20,022 bases of DNA from CBDUXP01 sp965371225 [NCBI: uncultured bacterium]. GTDB taxonomy: Bacteria; Abyssobacteria; SURF-5; CBDUXP01. The position numbers were made by a program, and so were the translations under genes. The notes under the pieces are model-generated. The model made no database searches. It was not told where the DNA came from and saw only the letters and a list, made by a program, of their open reading frames with translations. Of the stretch, positions 7,249 to 14,837 are shown piece by piece. Position 1 is the stretch's first letter. Each line of letters begins with the position of its first letter. The stretch covers positions 1-20,022 of the forward strand of contig CBDUXP010000068.1 of NCBI GenBank assembly GCA_965371225.1, in the 5' to 3' direction.

Positions 7249-8853
7249 CTAAGAGGGACCGTCCGGATGAAGCTGGATTGAGACCAGAGTCAAGTCATCG
7301 TGTTGGGCCTGGGTCTGGACGAAGGCCCGCACCGATTCCGCCACCGCCCCCACGAAGGAGCGGGGGAAGGTGACCTCGGCGGCGGGGAATTGTTCGAGGC
7401 GCGCGAACCCGAACTCCTCCCCGGTGGGGTTCTTGGCTTCCACCAGGCCATCGGTGAAGAGCAGCAGTGCGTCGCCGGGCTGCAGGGACTCGGTTACGGT
7501 GGTAAAGGTGGTCCGGGGCGTGATGCCCAGGGGGGGGTCTTGGGCCTGCCCGACGAAATCGCTGGCGCCGGTGTCGGCATGCACGTGCAGCATGGGCAGA
7601 TGGCCGGCGTTCGCCAGCTCCATGCGCCCCGCTTTCAGATCGAGGACCAGATACAGCATGGTGACGAACATGCCGCGGGTGGTGTGCGCGGAGACGCGGT
7701 CGTTCACGCACGCGAGCACCGCACCGGCCTCGGTCTCGTCTTCCACTGCGCGGCGCAGATCGTTCATACACTGCGTCATCAAGAGGGCGCCCGGAATGCC
7801 CTTACCGCTCACATCGCCGACCACGACGCCGAGCCGGCCCGGGCCGAGACGAAACGCGTTGTAAAAGTCGCCACCGATGTGACGCGCGGGCAGGTTCAGC
7901 GCGTCCAGCCGCACGCCGGGAACGTTCGGAAAATCCTTCGGCAGGAACTGCTGCTGCACCGCGCGGGCCATGTCCAACTCCTGTTGGATCTTCTCCTGCT
8001 CCAGCAGCGCGCGGTGCGTCTGCGCGCTGTGGATCGCGGCCGCGGCCTGCGCGGCGATAATTTCCAGAGCGCGGAGCTCCCGAAGCGTGAAGGGGCCCGC
8101 CGCCGTCTCCGCGCGCGCGACGCAGAGGATACCAACGGGGTAGGGGCCGAGGATGAGCGGCAGTAGCATCGCAGACGCGATGGCCTGGTCGTCGCGGAGG
8201 GCCGGCAGGGGCAGGTCCACGAAACCGCCCTGCAGGATCAGCGGTTCCCGGTGTTCGAAGACCCACTCGATCATGCTGCCATCGCCCGGCGCCGGAGCCG
8301 GCTCGACCGCGGGATCCGTAAAACCGAGCCCGGCTTCCATGGCCAATGCACCGTCGTCCTGCGGCAGCAACAGGGTCGCCGCGCTGGCCCCCACCTCCTG
8401 GGCCGCCAGATCGAGCACCACGTGGAGCAGCCCGCGAAACTGGAGCGTGGACGTCAACGCCGCACTCACCCGCCGCACCCGCTGCTGATCCAGGCGCATG
8501 CGCACCTCGGAGGACACGGTGGCCGTACGCACGGGGCGGGTGACATACTCATACCCCACCATCATGAGCAACGTCGGATCCGCCTCCGCTTGTTCTGGAG
8601 TGGCCAGCAGGATGATCGCGACGGCAGGGTTCACCCGCTTCGCCTCGTTCATGAGGTCCCCCAGGCGGCGCTCCCCCACGCCCGCGTCCACGAACACGAT
8701 GTCATGCGGTTGCGCGCCCGCCGCCGCGCTCGCCTGCGCGAAGTCCGTCGCCAAGGTGACTTCACAGTCCAACGCGGCGCAGGTCTCCCACAAGTGTTCA
8801 CGCTCTTCGGTGTCCATGCTGAAGACAAGCACGCGGGGGTCTACCGGCTTCAT
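7249..8853 (-). CDS. Receiver-like/GAF/SpoIIE-type PP2C phosphatase (RsbU-like)
   Basis: A 534-residue cytoplasmic protein with three parts. Residues about 5-120 look like a response-regulator receiver: Asp56 in DIVFVDAG, Thr in LLAT, but Arg instead of Lys in VTRPV, so phosphorylation is uncertain. About 135-275 is a GAF-like sensor domain. A short helical linker (LEQEKIQQELDMARAVQQQFLP) leads to a SpoIIE/RsbU-type PP2C domain (about 312-530) with metal ligands Asp329 (GGDFYN), Asp347 (GDVSGKG), Asp468 (FTDGLVEA) and HDD at 518-520. Such enzymes commonly dephosphorylate anti-sigma antagonists. I chose ATG 8853 (MKPVDPRVLVFS); a longer version would need a TTG at 8922 and overlap the previous gene. 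Last of a three-gene operon. The target is not in view: I see no STAS or RsbW-like gene. Confidence 0.9.
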   Translation of the reverse strand: MKPVDPRVLVFSMDTEEREHLWETCAALDCEVTLATDFAQASAAAGAQPHDIVFVDAGVGERRLGDLMNEAKRVNPAVAIILLATPEQAEADPTLLMMVGYEYVTRPVRTATVSSEVRMRLDQQRVRRVSAALTSTLQFRGLLHVVLDLAAQEVGASAATLLLPQDDGALAMEAGLGFTDPAVEPAPAPGDGSMIEWVFEHREPLILQGGFVDLPLPALRDDQAIASAMLLPLILGPYPVGILCVARAETAAGPFTLRELRALEIIAAQAAAAIHSAQTHRALLEQEKIQQELDMARAVQQQFLPKDFPNVPGVRLDALNLPARHIGGDFYNAFRLGPGRLGVVVGDVSGKGIPGALLMTQCMNDLRRAVEDETEAGAVLACVNDRVSAHTTRGMFVTMLYLVLDLKAGRMELANAGHLPMLHVHADTGASDFVGQAQDPPLGITPRTTFTTVTESLQPGDALLLFTDGLVEAKNPTGEEFGFARLEQFPAAEVTFPRSFVGAVAESVRAFVQTQAQHDDLTLVSIQLHPDGPS

Positions 8854-8902
8854 GGCCCCGCGGGTTTGTGGCCGCCAGCTCGCCCCGGTCTCCACCACGG
8901 GA

Positions 8903-10051
8903 CTACTCCGCCCGCCGGCCAAACGGAAGCCGATCCATCAGTCCGCCGATGGCTTCCGCCGCGCGGTCCCCGAGTTCCTGCACCCCATCGCCGGTGACCA
9001 GGGTGCCCAGGTCCGCGATGTCGGCTACCAGGGCCAGCAGGATGGCGGACATCAGGTGGAACTCCGGATCCCGGATGTCCCCCGTCACGCGCACCTCCAC
9101 GTTGTGATTCGGGTCCAAATTACCCACGGTCGCCAGGACCGAGGAGGGCAGGCGCACCGCCAGGCCCGCACCGGAGTTGGGCTCCAGCTTCAGGTTCGTA
9201 ATCTGGAGAGTGGCGACGGCGTCGACCTGATTCTCGACGCACGTGGCCGCTACCGTGCCGGAGGCGAGCCCCGCGGTCGCCTGTAGTGGCACGGAGCGCG
9301 CGTAGGCGTTGAACGACGCGAGCGCCAATTCCTCCAGCGTGATGGTCAGGTCGAAGTTCAGCGTTTCCCCGAGAAAGTTCCCGCGCCCCTCGACCGACAC
9401 GCTGCCCGAGGCCCCCCCGCCGAACTGCCCGGTCATCTTCAGCACCGTATCCTGCACCTCCGGCGGCATGGGCCGGTACAAGTCGCGGATGGACACGTCC
9501 ATGTTTTCCAATACCAACTCCGCCGGCTCGCCCGATACCGTGTGATCCGTCCACCGCACCACCATGTCGTCCAACGTCAGCCGGTCGAGCCGAAACCCCG
9601 CGGGGGCTTCGGGCGCGTCCGATTCAGGAGTATCGGCCTCGCCGGCCTCAGTCGCCGGCCCCGCCAGCCGGTCCAGGAGGGCCAGCAGATTGATCTCCCC
9701 CGATGCGCGGCGTTCGAGATTGAGCACAGGCCGCTTGGCCGTCGCCACATGCACCGTAATGTCCCCCCGCAGAATGGGGAGGAGACCCGCCCGCACCGCG
9801 CAGGCATCCACGGTGGCCAGGGGGCCGTCCGCATAGCCCGGGGGGTTGCCGACGACCAGGTCCCCGAGGGCCACTTGCCCGCGCAGGAGGTTCACGCGTA
9901 GCGAGCCCATCTCCATGTCCACCCCGCGCGCTGCCGCCGCGCTCTCCACCACCGGCCGGATGACCGGCGGCAGAACCACGACGCCCAGCACGAACAGCAC
10001 GACGCCGAGCACGGCGACTGCGATGGCAATTCGCTTCAGGCGAGTCGGCAC
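8903..10051 (-). CDS. AsmA/DUF748-like membrane-anchored protein
   Basis: A 382-residue protein with one N-terminal membrane helix (about 8-30) and a large, mostly beta-strand region that should lie outside the cytoplasm. The segment VESAAAARGVDMEMGSLRV, followed by repeated beta-rich lines such as LRLD.LTLDDM and LVLENMDVSIRDLY, resembles AsmA/DUF748 (TamB-related) proteins, which are linked to envelope lipid transport or outer-membrane assembly. Residues about 130-148 are an acidic, low-complexity insert. The GTG start has AGGG eight bases upstream and follows the GGDEF gene's stop by ten bases; the phosphatase starts 49 bases after its end. Placement between two signalling genes suggests regulated envelope function, but this is inference. 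The domain call rests on general resemblance. Confidence 0.72.
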   Translation of the reverse strand: MPTRLKRIAIAVAVLGVVLFVLGVVVLPPVIRPVVESAAAARGVDMEMGSLRVNLLRGQVALGDLVVGNPPGYADGPLATVDACAVRAGLLPILRGDITVHVATAKRPVLNLERRASGEINLLALLDRLAGPATEAGEADTPESDAPEAPAGFRLDRLTLDDMVVRWTDHTVSGEPAELVLENMDVSIRDLYRPMPPEVQDTVLKMTGQFGGGASGSVSVEGRGNFLGETLNFDLTITLEELALASFNAYARSVPLQATAGLASGTVAATCVENQVDAVATLQITNLKLEPNSGAGLAVRLPSSVLATVGNLDPNHNVEVRVTGDIRDPEFHLMSAILLALVADIADLGTLVTGDGVQELGDRAAEAIGGLMDRLPFGRRAE

Positions 10052-10061
10052 GATGGACGCC

Positions 10062-10997
10062 CTACGAGGGGCTGGTGTCGTTTTCCAGCCCGGCCTGGTA
10101 CGGCACGACGCGGTTCTTCCCCTGGCGTTTGGCCGCGTACAGGGCCACGTCCGCCCGCCGCACGAGCACTTCGCGCACGGCCCCGTCGCGCGGGAATTCC
10201 GCGACGCCAGCGCTCAGGGTCACGCGCGCAACCCCGCCGCCGGGCGGGGCGAACTCGAGTGCGGCCACTTCGGCGCACAGCGCCCGTCCCAGTGTCAACG
10301 CGGCGGCTTCTTGCGTTTCGGGCAGATAGGCGATGAATTCATCTCCACCATAAATCGCGGCCACCCCGTGTACCGACCCGCACGCCGCGTGTAGCCGCTC
10401 GGCGACGGTGTGCACCACGTGCGTGCCTAACTGGTGGCCATACGAGTCGTTCACCTGCTTCAGCGCGTCCACGTCGAACATCAGGACGGCGATCGGAATC
10501 CCGTCCGCCCGCGCGCGGTACATGGCCTTGTCCAGTTCGTCGTAGAACGTGCTGAGATTGAGCAGGCCCGTGCCGCGATCCATGCGCATGCGGTCGGCCA
10601 CCTCGTGATGGAAGTCCTCATCGATCGTGTCCAGCAGCACAAACTTCAGAATGATGTCGCCAAGGGTGATCTTGTCCCCATCCCGCAGATCGGTCTGGAC
10701 GGCGCGCTTCCCATTCACCAACGTGCCATTGGTGGAGTTGAGATCCCGGATCACGCACGCGTTCGGGCCCTCCGGCGACGAAAGCTCAACCTCGCAGTGC
10801 CGGCGCGAGAGCGACTGATCGTGGATGTACACGGCCGCCTCGATGGTGCGGCCGACCGTCTGGACGCCGGGCAGGAGGGGAAAGCGCCGTCCTAGGTCGG
10901 GCCCCCGGAGCACCACCAAGGCGGCAGCGCGGTGGTCACCCGGATCCGAGGGCTCCGTCCGCTGGACGTCGATGGGAATCGTGGAGTATTCGTCCAT
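10062..10997 (-). CDS. FHA-domain diguanylate cyclase (FHA-GGDEF)
   Basis: A 311-residue cytoplasmic protein. An FHA domain, which binds phosphothreonine peptides, spans about 47-120 with GR (49-50), SLSRRH (62-67) and the NSTNGTLVNG (87-96) signature intact. A GGDEF domain spans about 140-298, with DVDALKQVNDSYGH (175-188) and an intact GGDEF (217-221), so it should make c-di-GMP from two GTP. No RxxD inhibitory site precedes GGDEF (the residues are HGVAAIY), so product feedback is unlikely. The N-terminal tail is rich in Ser/Thr (EYSTIPI), a possible phosphorylation site. I chose ATG 10997; a GTG at 11036 in frame is the alternative. It leads an operon with the AsmA-like and PP2C genes. The FHA suggests control by a Ser/Thr kinase. 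Confidence 0.92.
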   Translation of the reverse strand: MDEYSTIPIDVQRTEPSDPGDHRAAALVVLRGPDLGRRFPLLPGVQTVGRTIEAAVYIHDQSLSRRHCEVELSSPEGPNACVIRDLNSTNGTLVNGKRAVQTDLRDGDKITLGDIILKFVLLDTIDEDFHHEVADRMRMDRGTGLLNLSTFYDELDKAMYRARADGIPIAVLMFDVDALKQVNDSYGHQLGTHVVHTVAERLHAACGSVHGVAAIYGGDEFIAYLPETQEAAALTLGRALCAEVAALEFAPPGGGVARVTLSAGVAEFPRDGAVREVLVRRADVALYAAKRQGKNRVVPYQAGLENDTSPS

Positions 10998-11004
10998 GCG
11001 CAGT

Positions 11005-11021
11005 GCACCGGTTACCGGTGC
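11005..11021. repeat. 17-base perfect palindrome, possible operator
   Basis: GCACCGGTTACCGGTGC reads the same on both strands around its central base. It lies seven bases upstream of the chosen ATG of the FHA-GGDEF gene and about 45 bases downstream of the predicted start of transcription. If translation begins instead at the GTG at 11036, the palindrome is within coding sequence. The core ACCGGT recurs at 11092-11097, overlapping the -35 box. Confidence 0.4.
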
Positions 11022-11070
11022 CTGAGGGACCGCCACCCCGCTTGCCCCGAACGACGCGGTCGCCCCGCTG

Positions 11071-11100
11071 AGTATAGAAGCCGCCTGGCAAACCGGTCAA
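11071..11100 (-). promoter_or_regulatory. Sigma70-like promoter of the FHA-GGDEF operon
   Basis: On the minus strand TTGACC (11095-11100) and TATACT (11071-11076) each match the consensus at five of six bases and are 18 bases apart. Transcription would begin near 11064, giving a leader of about 65 bases to the ATG at 10997. This is the best promoter match in the window. Confidence 0.65.
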
Positions 11101-11109
11101 CGCGGGCGC

Positions 11110-11145
11110 GCGCACGCTGTGCGCCACCGCGTGCGGAGCACGGTG
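11110..11145 (-). terminator. Two adjacent hairpins after the PfkB-SIS gene
   Basis: Just past the stop of the long operon are GCGCAC-GCT-GTGCGC (11110-11124) and CACC-GTGC-loop-GCAC-GGTG (11125-11145, with a two-base bulge). They separate that operon from the promoter at 11071-11100. There is no T-run, so they may stabilise the message end or mark Rho-dependent termination. Confidence 0.35.
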
Positions 11146-11166
11146 ATCCGTCGCTCGCTCGTCCCC

Positions 11167-12789
11167 CTACGGGTCCCGCGCGCGCGTCCCCAACGCGCCC
11201 GCCGGGTGCCATTGGGCGTACTGTTCGCGCGTGAGGCCCCTCCGCGCCTGCAATTCGGCGGAGAGCGCGGCCAGCGCCGCGAGTTCGACCAGGATGCTGC
11301 CTCGCGGCGCCAAGCCCAAGGGGCCCCCCTCACGCTGGACGCCGGCCTCGATGGTGACTTCCGCCAACCGACCGAGAGGCGAGGTCGCCGCCTGCGTGAC
11401 CGCGATCACCGTCGCGCGGTTCGAGCGCACGACGTCCGCCGCCGCCACCAGTTCCGCCGTGTTCCCGCTGTTGGAAACGGCGATGACCACGTCCCCCGGC
11501 AGCACTTGGCCGGCCGAGCCGTGCACGCACTCGGTGGCGTGGAGAAACTGCGCCGGCGTTCCCGTACTGCTCAACAGCGACGCCGCGTAACGGGCTACGT
11601 GCTCCGGCTTGCCGACCCCCGTCACGTGCACCCGCCCGCCCGCCGCGCAGCAGCTCTCGATGCACGCCGCGGCCGCGGCCACCTGAGCCATGTTCGCGCC
11701 AGCGACCCACGCGGCCAGCTCGTCGCGCAGGGTGCGCAGACAGGTTTCCGCCGTCGCCGCGCCGCCGGCCGGCCGCGCGGCTTCACCGGCCGGGCCCGCC
11801 GGTTCGGGCAGGGGCAAGGCCGGGCCGTCATAGAGTTCCAATGCGCGGGCGCGGCTCGTGCCGGGTTGCGGCGTGGCCCCCACCTGTTCCACACAAGCGG
11901 CCCCGCAGGCGTTGGCGAGCCGCCCAAGAGCTTCCAGGTCGAGTTGGTAGTGCAGCCCCGCCAGAAGCGCGCCGAAGAACGCATCGCCGGCGCCCGTGGA
12001 ATCCACCACGGTGACGCCCCCGTAGGCGGGGATGGAAACCGTGCGGTTGCCGTCGTGCAGGATGCTGCCGGCCGCGCCGTCGGTAATGGCCACGAGGGTG
12101 AGCCGCCCGTGCGGCGCGATCGCCATGAACAGCCTGCGCGCCAGCTCGTCAGCGCTCGCGGCCGGGTAGAGTTCGCGCACGGCGGAGCCCGCGGGCTTCA
12201 GGATGGTGGCGAGCGCCATGGCCCGCTCCACTTCCTCCCGCGTGCCGAGGCGCGCTTCATTCACCGCTTGCGACGGCGGGATGTCCACGTCCAGAGCCGT
12301 CGGGATCCCGGCCTCCTGCGCGATCTCCAAGACGCGGATCGTGGCGGGCAAGGGCAGTTGCGAAATTTCCGTGCTGACCATGCGGGCCCCGCGAATGTAG
12401 TCCGCGAAATACTGATCCACATGGGCCGGCGTGGTGGTCTCCGTCGCGGCGCGGTGCATGTAGATGCAGCGGTCGCCGGCGGGATCCACAAAGATGTTGG
12501 CGGTGGAGGACCCCTCCCCATCGGTGCGGAGATGCGAGCGATCCATGCCGAGCGTGTCCAGGTAGGCGCGAATCTGTTCCCCGGGGGCATCGGCACCCTG
12601 CCGCCCAAACAAGCCGGTCTCCAACCCGAGCACGCGCGCCCACGCAAGATGGTTCAGGGTGACACCACCGACGACTTCGGTGCACTCGCGCACCATCCCC
12701 TTCGCCTCAGCCCCGAGGATGCCGTCCGCGCGAAAGATGCGGTCCAACACCACGCTCCCAATACCGACCAGATCCAAGGACGCCGTCAT
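11167..12789 (-). CDS. Fusion of PfkB-family sugar kinase and KdsD-like SIS sugar-phosphate isomerase
   Basis: A 540-residue two-domain protein. Residues about 4-318 are a PfkB/ribokinase-family kinase: GGVTLNHLAW near 41-50, LFGRQGADAPG (60-70), and the catalytic STGAGDAFFGALLAG (264-278). A Pro/Ala/Gly-rich linker (about 321-346) follows. Residues about 350-537 are a SIS domain close to KdsD/KpsF arabinose-5-phosphate isomerase: GVGKPEH (391-397), HATECVHGSAG (417-427), SNSGNTAE (439-446), EGGPLGLAPRGS (488-498 region) and QWHPAGALG ending at 534. The Lys, two Glu and His treated as catalytic in KdsD all have counterparts; the CBS pair of KdsD is absent. The ATG overlaps the preceding lyase stop (ATGA), with GGAG five bases upstream. 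I infer phosphorylation of a sugar followed by aldose/ketose isomerisation; the substrate is unproven. Confidence 0.88.
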   Translation of the reverse strand: MTASLDLVGIGSVVLDRIFRADGILGAEAKGMVRECTEVVGGVTLNHLAWARVLGLETGLFGRQGADAPGEQIRAYLDTLGMDRSHLRTDGEGSSTANIFVDPAGDRCIYMHRAATETTTPAHVDQYFADYIRGARMVSTEISQLPLPATIRVLEIAQEAGIPTALDVDIPPSQAVNEARLGTREEVERAMALATILKPAGSAVRELYPAASADELARRLFMAIAPHGRLTLVAITDGAAGSILHDGNRTVSIPAYGGVTVVDSTGAGDAFFGALLAGLHYQLDLEALGRLANACGAACVEQVGATPQPGTSRARALELYDGPALPLPEPAGPAGEAARPAGGAATAETCLRTLRDELAAWVAGANMAQVAAAAACIESCCAAGGRVHVTGVGKPEHVARYAASLLSSTGTPAQFLHATECVHGSAGQVLPGDVVIAVSNSGNTAELVAAADVVRSNRATVIAVTQAATSPLGRLAEVTIEAGVQREGGPLGLAPRGSILVELAALAALSAELQARRGLTREQYAQWHPAGALGTRARDP

Positions 12790-13931
12790 CGGGTCTCCGG
12801 GGGCCGCGGCGCCGTGCGCCTCGCGGCAGGGAGGGCTTGCGGCGTGCGCCACCGCGCCTCGGTGGCGGCGGTAATGCGTGCGGCCGCGTCGCGCAAGCGT
12901 GTGCGGAATTCGTCGGAGTCGGCGGACGTGAGCGGCGGCGTGCCCGGCGCCACGCTGGGATCGTGCAACACGCCGCGTTCGGCGAGGGCGAGTTTCAGAC
13001 AGGCCAGCGTGCGTTTGACGGCCGTGCCGTTGGTGCGGAAGCGCGTAGTCTTGCGAAACGCGCCTAAGGCCTCAGCCAGCGCCGTCATTTGCTCGACTTC
13101 TCCCCGGTCGCAGGCGAGCCACGCCCGTTGCCACTCGCGGGGAAACACGTTCGCGTAGCTGGCCACCACGCCGGACGGCAGCGCGGCTTGCAACCAGTAC
13201 CGCTGCCAGTAATCGGCCACCACCCCCCACCAGCCGCGGCGCGGGCGGAACAGGGTAAAAATCTGGAACGCGTCTCCGACGTAGATGGCGAATTCATGGT
13301 GCGCGTTGAAGTGCAGGGCCGCCTTCATATAGTTGCCGAGCACCCGCGGCGAGGCGCTCACCTTGATCCCGACCACGTAATCGAGGCGGCTGAGCTGCTT
13401 CACGTCTCGCGTGCGCAAGTGTGGCACCTTCGGATCGACGGCGATGTCGGCGTTGTCATACAAGAGGAGGGACACGTGTCGCCCCGCCGCGTCCAGGCGC
13501 TCGGTCAGGACCTCGTGAAACACCTCCACCACGCCCGGCAGGTCGCGCACGCTCAGCGGGGCGAAGACGACGCCGTCCACGCCATGCTCCACCGCGGCGT
13601 CCAGGTGTTGGACGCACTCGGCGACGGTGTGCCCCGTGATGCCCGCCCAGACCTCCACGCGCTGATGGCCGGCCGCGGTGAGCCGCGAGTTCTCCCGGCG
13701 GACTTCCTCGGCCGTGATGGCGATTACGCGATCGCATTCGGCGGGCGCCAGGCGGTTCCACTCGCCGTTCGTGCCGTTGCAGAAAATCATGTCCGCGCCG
13801 AAGCCGTCGCTGATGACGTGTTGCACGATGCGGCGCTGGTCCGCTTCTTGGATAACGCCGTCCTGGTTGCAGGCGGAGAGCACCGGCACGCTCAGCCCCC
13901 GCCGCGGCGTCGGATTCGCCAGGGTGTACAT
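12786..13931 (-). CDS. DapA/N-acetylneuraminate-lyase-family aldolase
   Basis: A 381-residue member of the class I, Schiff-base-forming DHDPS/NAL superfamily, which makes or cleaves 2-keto acids with pyruvate. Visible are the family CNGTNGEW (51-58), WAGITGHT, LLLYDN with Tyr158 in the position of the catalytic Tyr (the usual YNVP is YDNA here), and VVGIKVSA with the Schiff-base Lys190. It is about 80 residues longer than typical DapA; the extra part is mostly a C-terminal tail ending in an Arg/Pro/Ala-rich stretch. The context (deacetylase and cupin before, kinase-isomerase after) argues for a sugar-acid lyase rather than lysine biosynthesis. The ATG lies 12 bases after the deacetylase stop without a clear ribosome site; its TGA overlaps the next ATG. 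Substrate unknown. Confidence 0.85.
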   Translation of the reverse strand: MYTLANPTPRRGLSVPVLSACNQDGVIQEADQRRIVQHVISDGFGADMIFCNGTNGEWNRLAPAECDRVIAITAEEVRRENSRLTAAGHQRVEVWAGITGHTVAECVQHLDAAVEHGVDGVVFAPLSVRDLPGVVEVFHEVLTERLDAAGRHVSLLLYDNADIAVDPKVPHLRTRDVKQLSRLDYVVGIKVSASPRVLGNYMKAALHFNAHHEFAIYVGDAFQIFTLFRPRRGWWGVVADYWQRYWLQAALPSGVVASYANVFPREWQRAWLACDRGEVEQMTALAEALGAFRKTTRFRTNGTAVKRTLACLKLALAERGVLHDPSVAPGTPPLTSADSDEFRTRLRDAAARITAATEARWRTPQALPAARRTAPRPPETR

Positions 13932-13943
13932 GCGTGGCGGCCG

Positions 13944-14837
13944 TCAGCCGTAGAGCACGGCCCCGATGTCCCGCCAGGTGATGAGGTGCACGCCGTTCGC
14001 GTCGATGGCCTCGCGCAGCCGGGCGTCCATGACCGCCGCGTGGTCGGCGACCCGATAGCTGTACTCCTCCCGGCCATTCCGCACCGCCGCCGCGCGCAGC
14101 TCAGTGGAGTCCACACACACGTGCACGATCAGTTGGGTCAATCCCGGCTGCAAGTCCGCAATCCGTTGGCTGTAGTACGCGACGCGATCCGCCTCGGGGC
14201 CGACATTCATGATCAGGCGGTCGAGCACCAGCAGCCCCTTGGCGAGCAGGTCTTCCTCAGACGCGCGGCTCACCCGCTGGTAGTCGGGATCGAACATGTG
14301 GCGGAGCCCGCTGGCGAGGTTGGGGAACATGAACGGGAGCCGCCACTCTTGCGCGAGGCCCGTGTACACGTCGAAGTACGCCGGCTGGCTCACCAGCGCC
14401 TCCATGTGCATGTCGATATGACTGACGGGCACGCCGCGCTCGCACAACAGCGCGTACTGCGCACGCAATTCCATTTCCACGTCCGCCGGGTCCGCGTGCG
14501 CGGCAAACGGCTCTTCCCACGACCACAGGTACCCGTCTGCATCCACGAGCGAGGGGACGTCCGCCGCCGGTGCGACGGGGCCCCAGCGGTACACGTCCCA
14601 CTCGCTGGTGAGCGTACTGTGCATGCCGATGTCCACGTCCGGGTGCGTGCGGGCGTAGGCGATGGCTTCGTCGCGCCACGGACACGGCGTCATGATGCTG
14701 GCGCTCGAGGCCACCCCGCGCTCGAGTGCCTCCTGGGTCCCCACATTCTGGGCATGACACATGCCGAAATCGTCGCAGTGGATGATCAGGAGCGCCGCGT
14801 CCGGCGCGTATCCCAGCCGTTCGGCCAGCGTGCTCAT
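13944..14837 (-). CDS. ChbG/YdjC-like carbohydrate deacetylase
   Basis: A 297-residue protein of the ChbG/YdjC family, metal-dependent enzymes that remove acetyl groups from N-acetylated sugars such as diacetylchitobiose. The metal site is visible: HCDDFGMCHAQN with Asp22-Asp23, GMHSTLTSEW with His73, and SHIDMHMEAL with His140, Asp142 and His144. The family order of the DDFG, GxHxTLT and DxHxH elements is kept and length is typical. I chose ATG 14837, where homology begins and where ATG overlaps the TGA of the cupin gene; the open frame extends upstream, but that translation is a shadow of the cupin frame. The next gene follows after 12 bases. A role in trimming an acetylated sugar before cleavage and phosphorylation fits the context but is inferred. 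Confidence 0.87.
   Translation of the reverse strand: MSTLAERLGYAPDAALLIIHCDDFGMCHAQNVGTQEALERGVASSASIMTPCPWRDEAIAYARTHPDVDIGMHSTLTSEWDVYRWGPVAPAADVPSLVDADGYLWSWEEPFAAHADPADVEMELRAQYALLCERGVPVSHIDMHMEALVSQPAYFDVYTGLAQEWRLPFMFPNLASGLRHMFDPDYQRVSRASEEDLLAKGLLVLDRLIMNVGPEADRVAYYSQRIADLQPGLTQLIVHVCVDSTELRAAAVRNGREEYSYRVADHAAVMDARLREAIDANGVHLITWRDIGAVLYG

Noticed and set aside
6869-7252. Plus-strand 127-residue open frame in the spacer
   Set aside because: No ribosome site, no domain, mixed composition changing halfway, and its end overlaps the phosphatase stop. I cannot exclude a small gene but see no support.
10049-11100. Possible c-di-GMP riboswitch upstream of the FHA-GGDEF gene
   Set aside because: The leader is only about 65 bases and shows a palindrome, not the conserved GEMM core.
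11119-13158. 679-residue plus-strand open frame over the PfkB-SIS and lyase genes
   Set aside because: It spans two well-supported minus-strand genes and translates to Arg/His/Gly-rich sequence with no recognisable fold.
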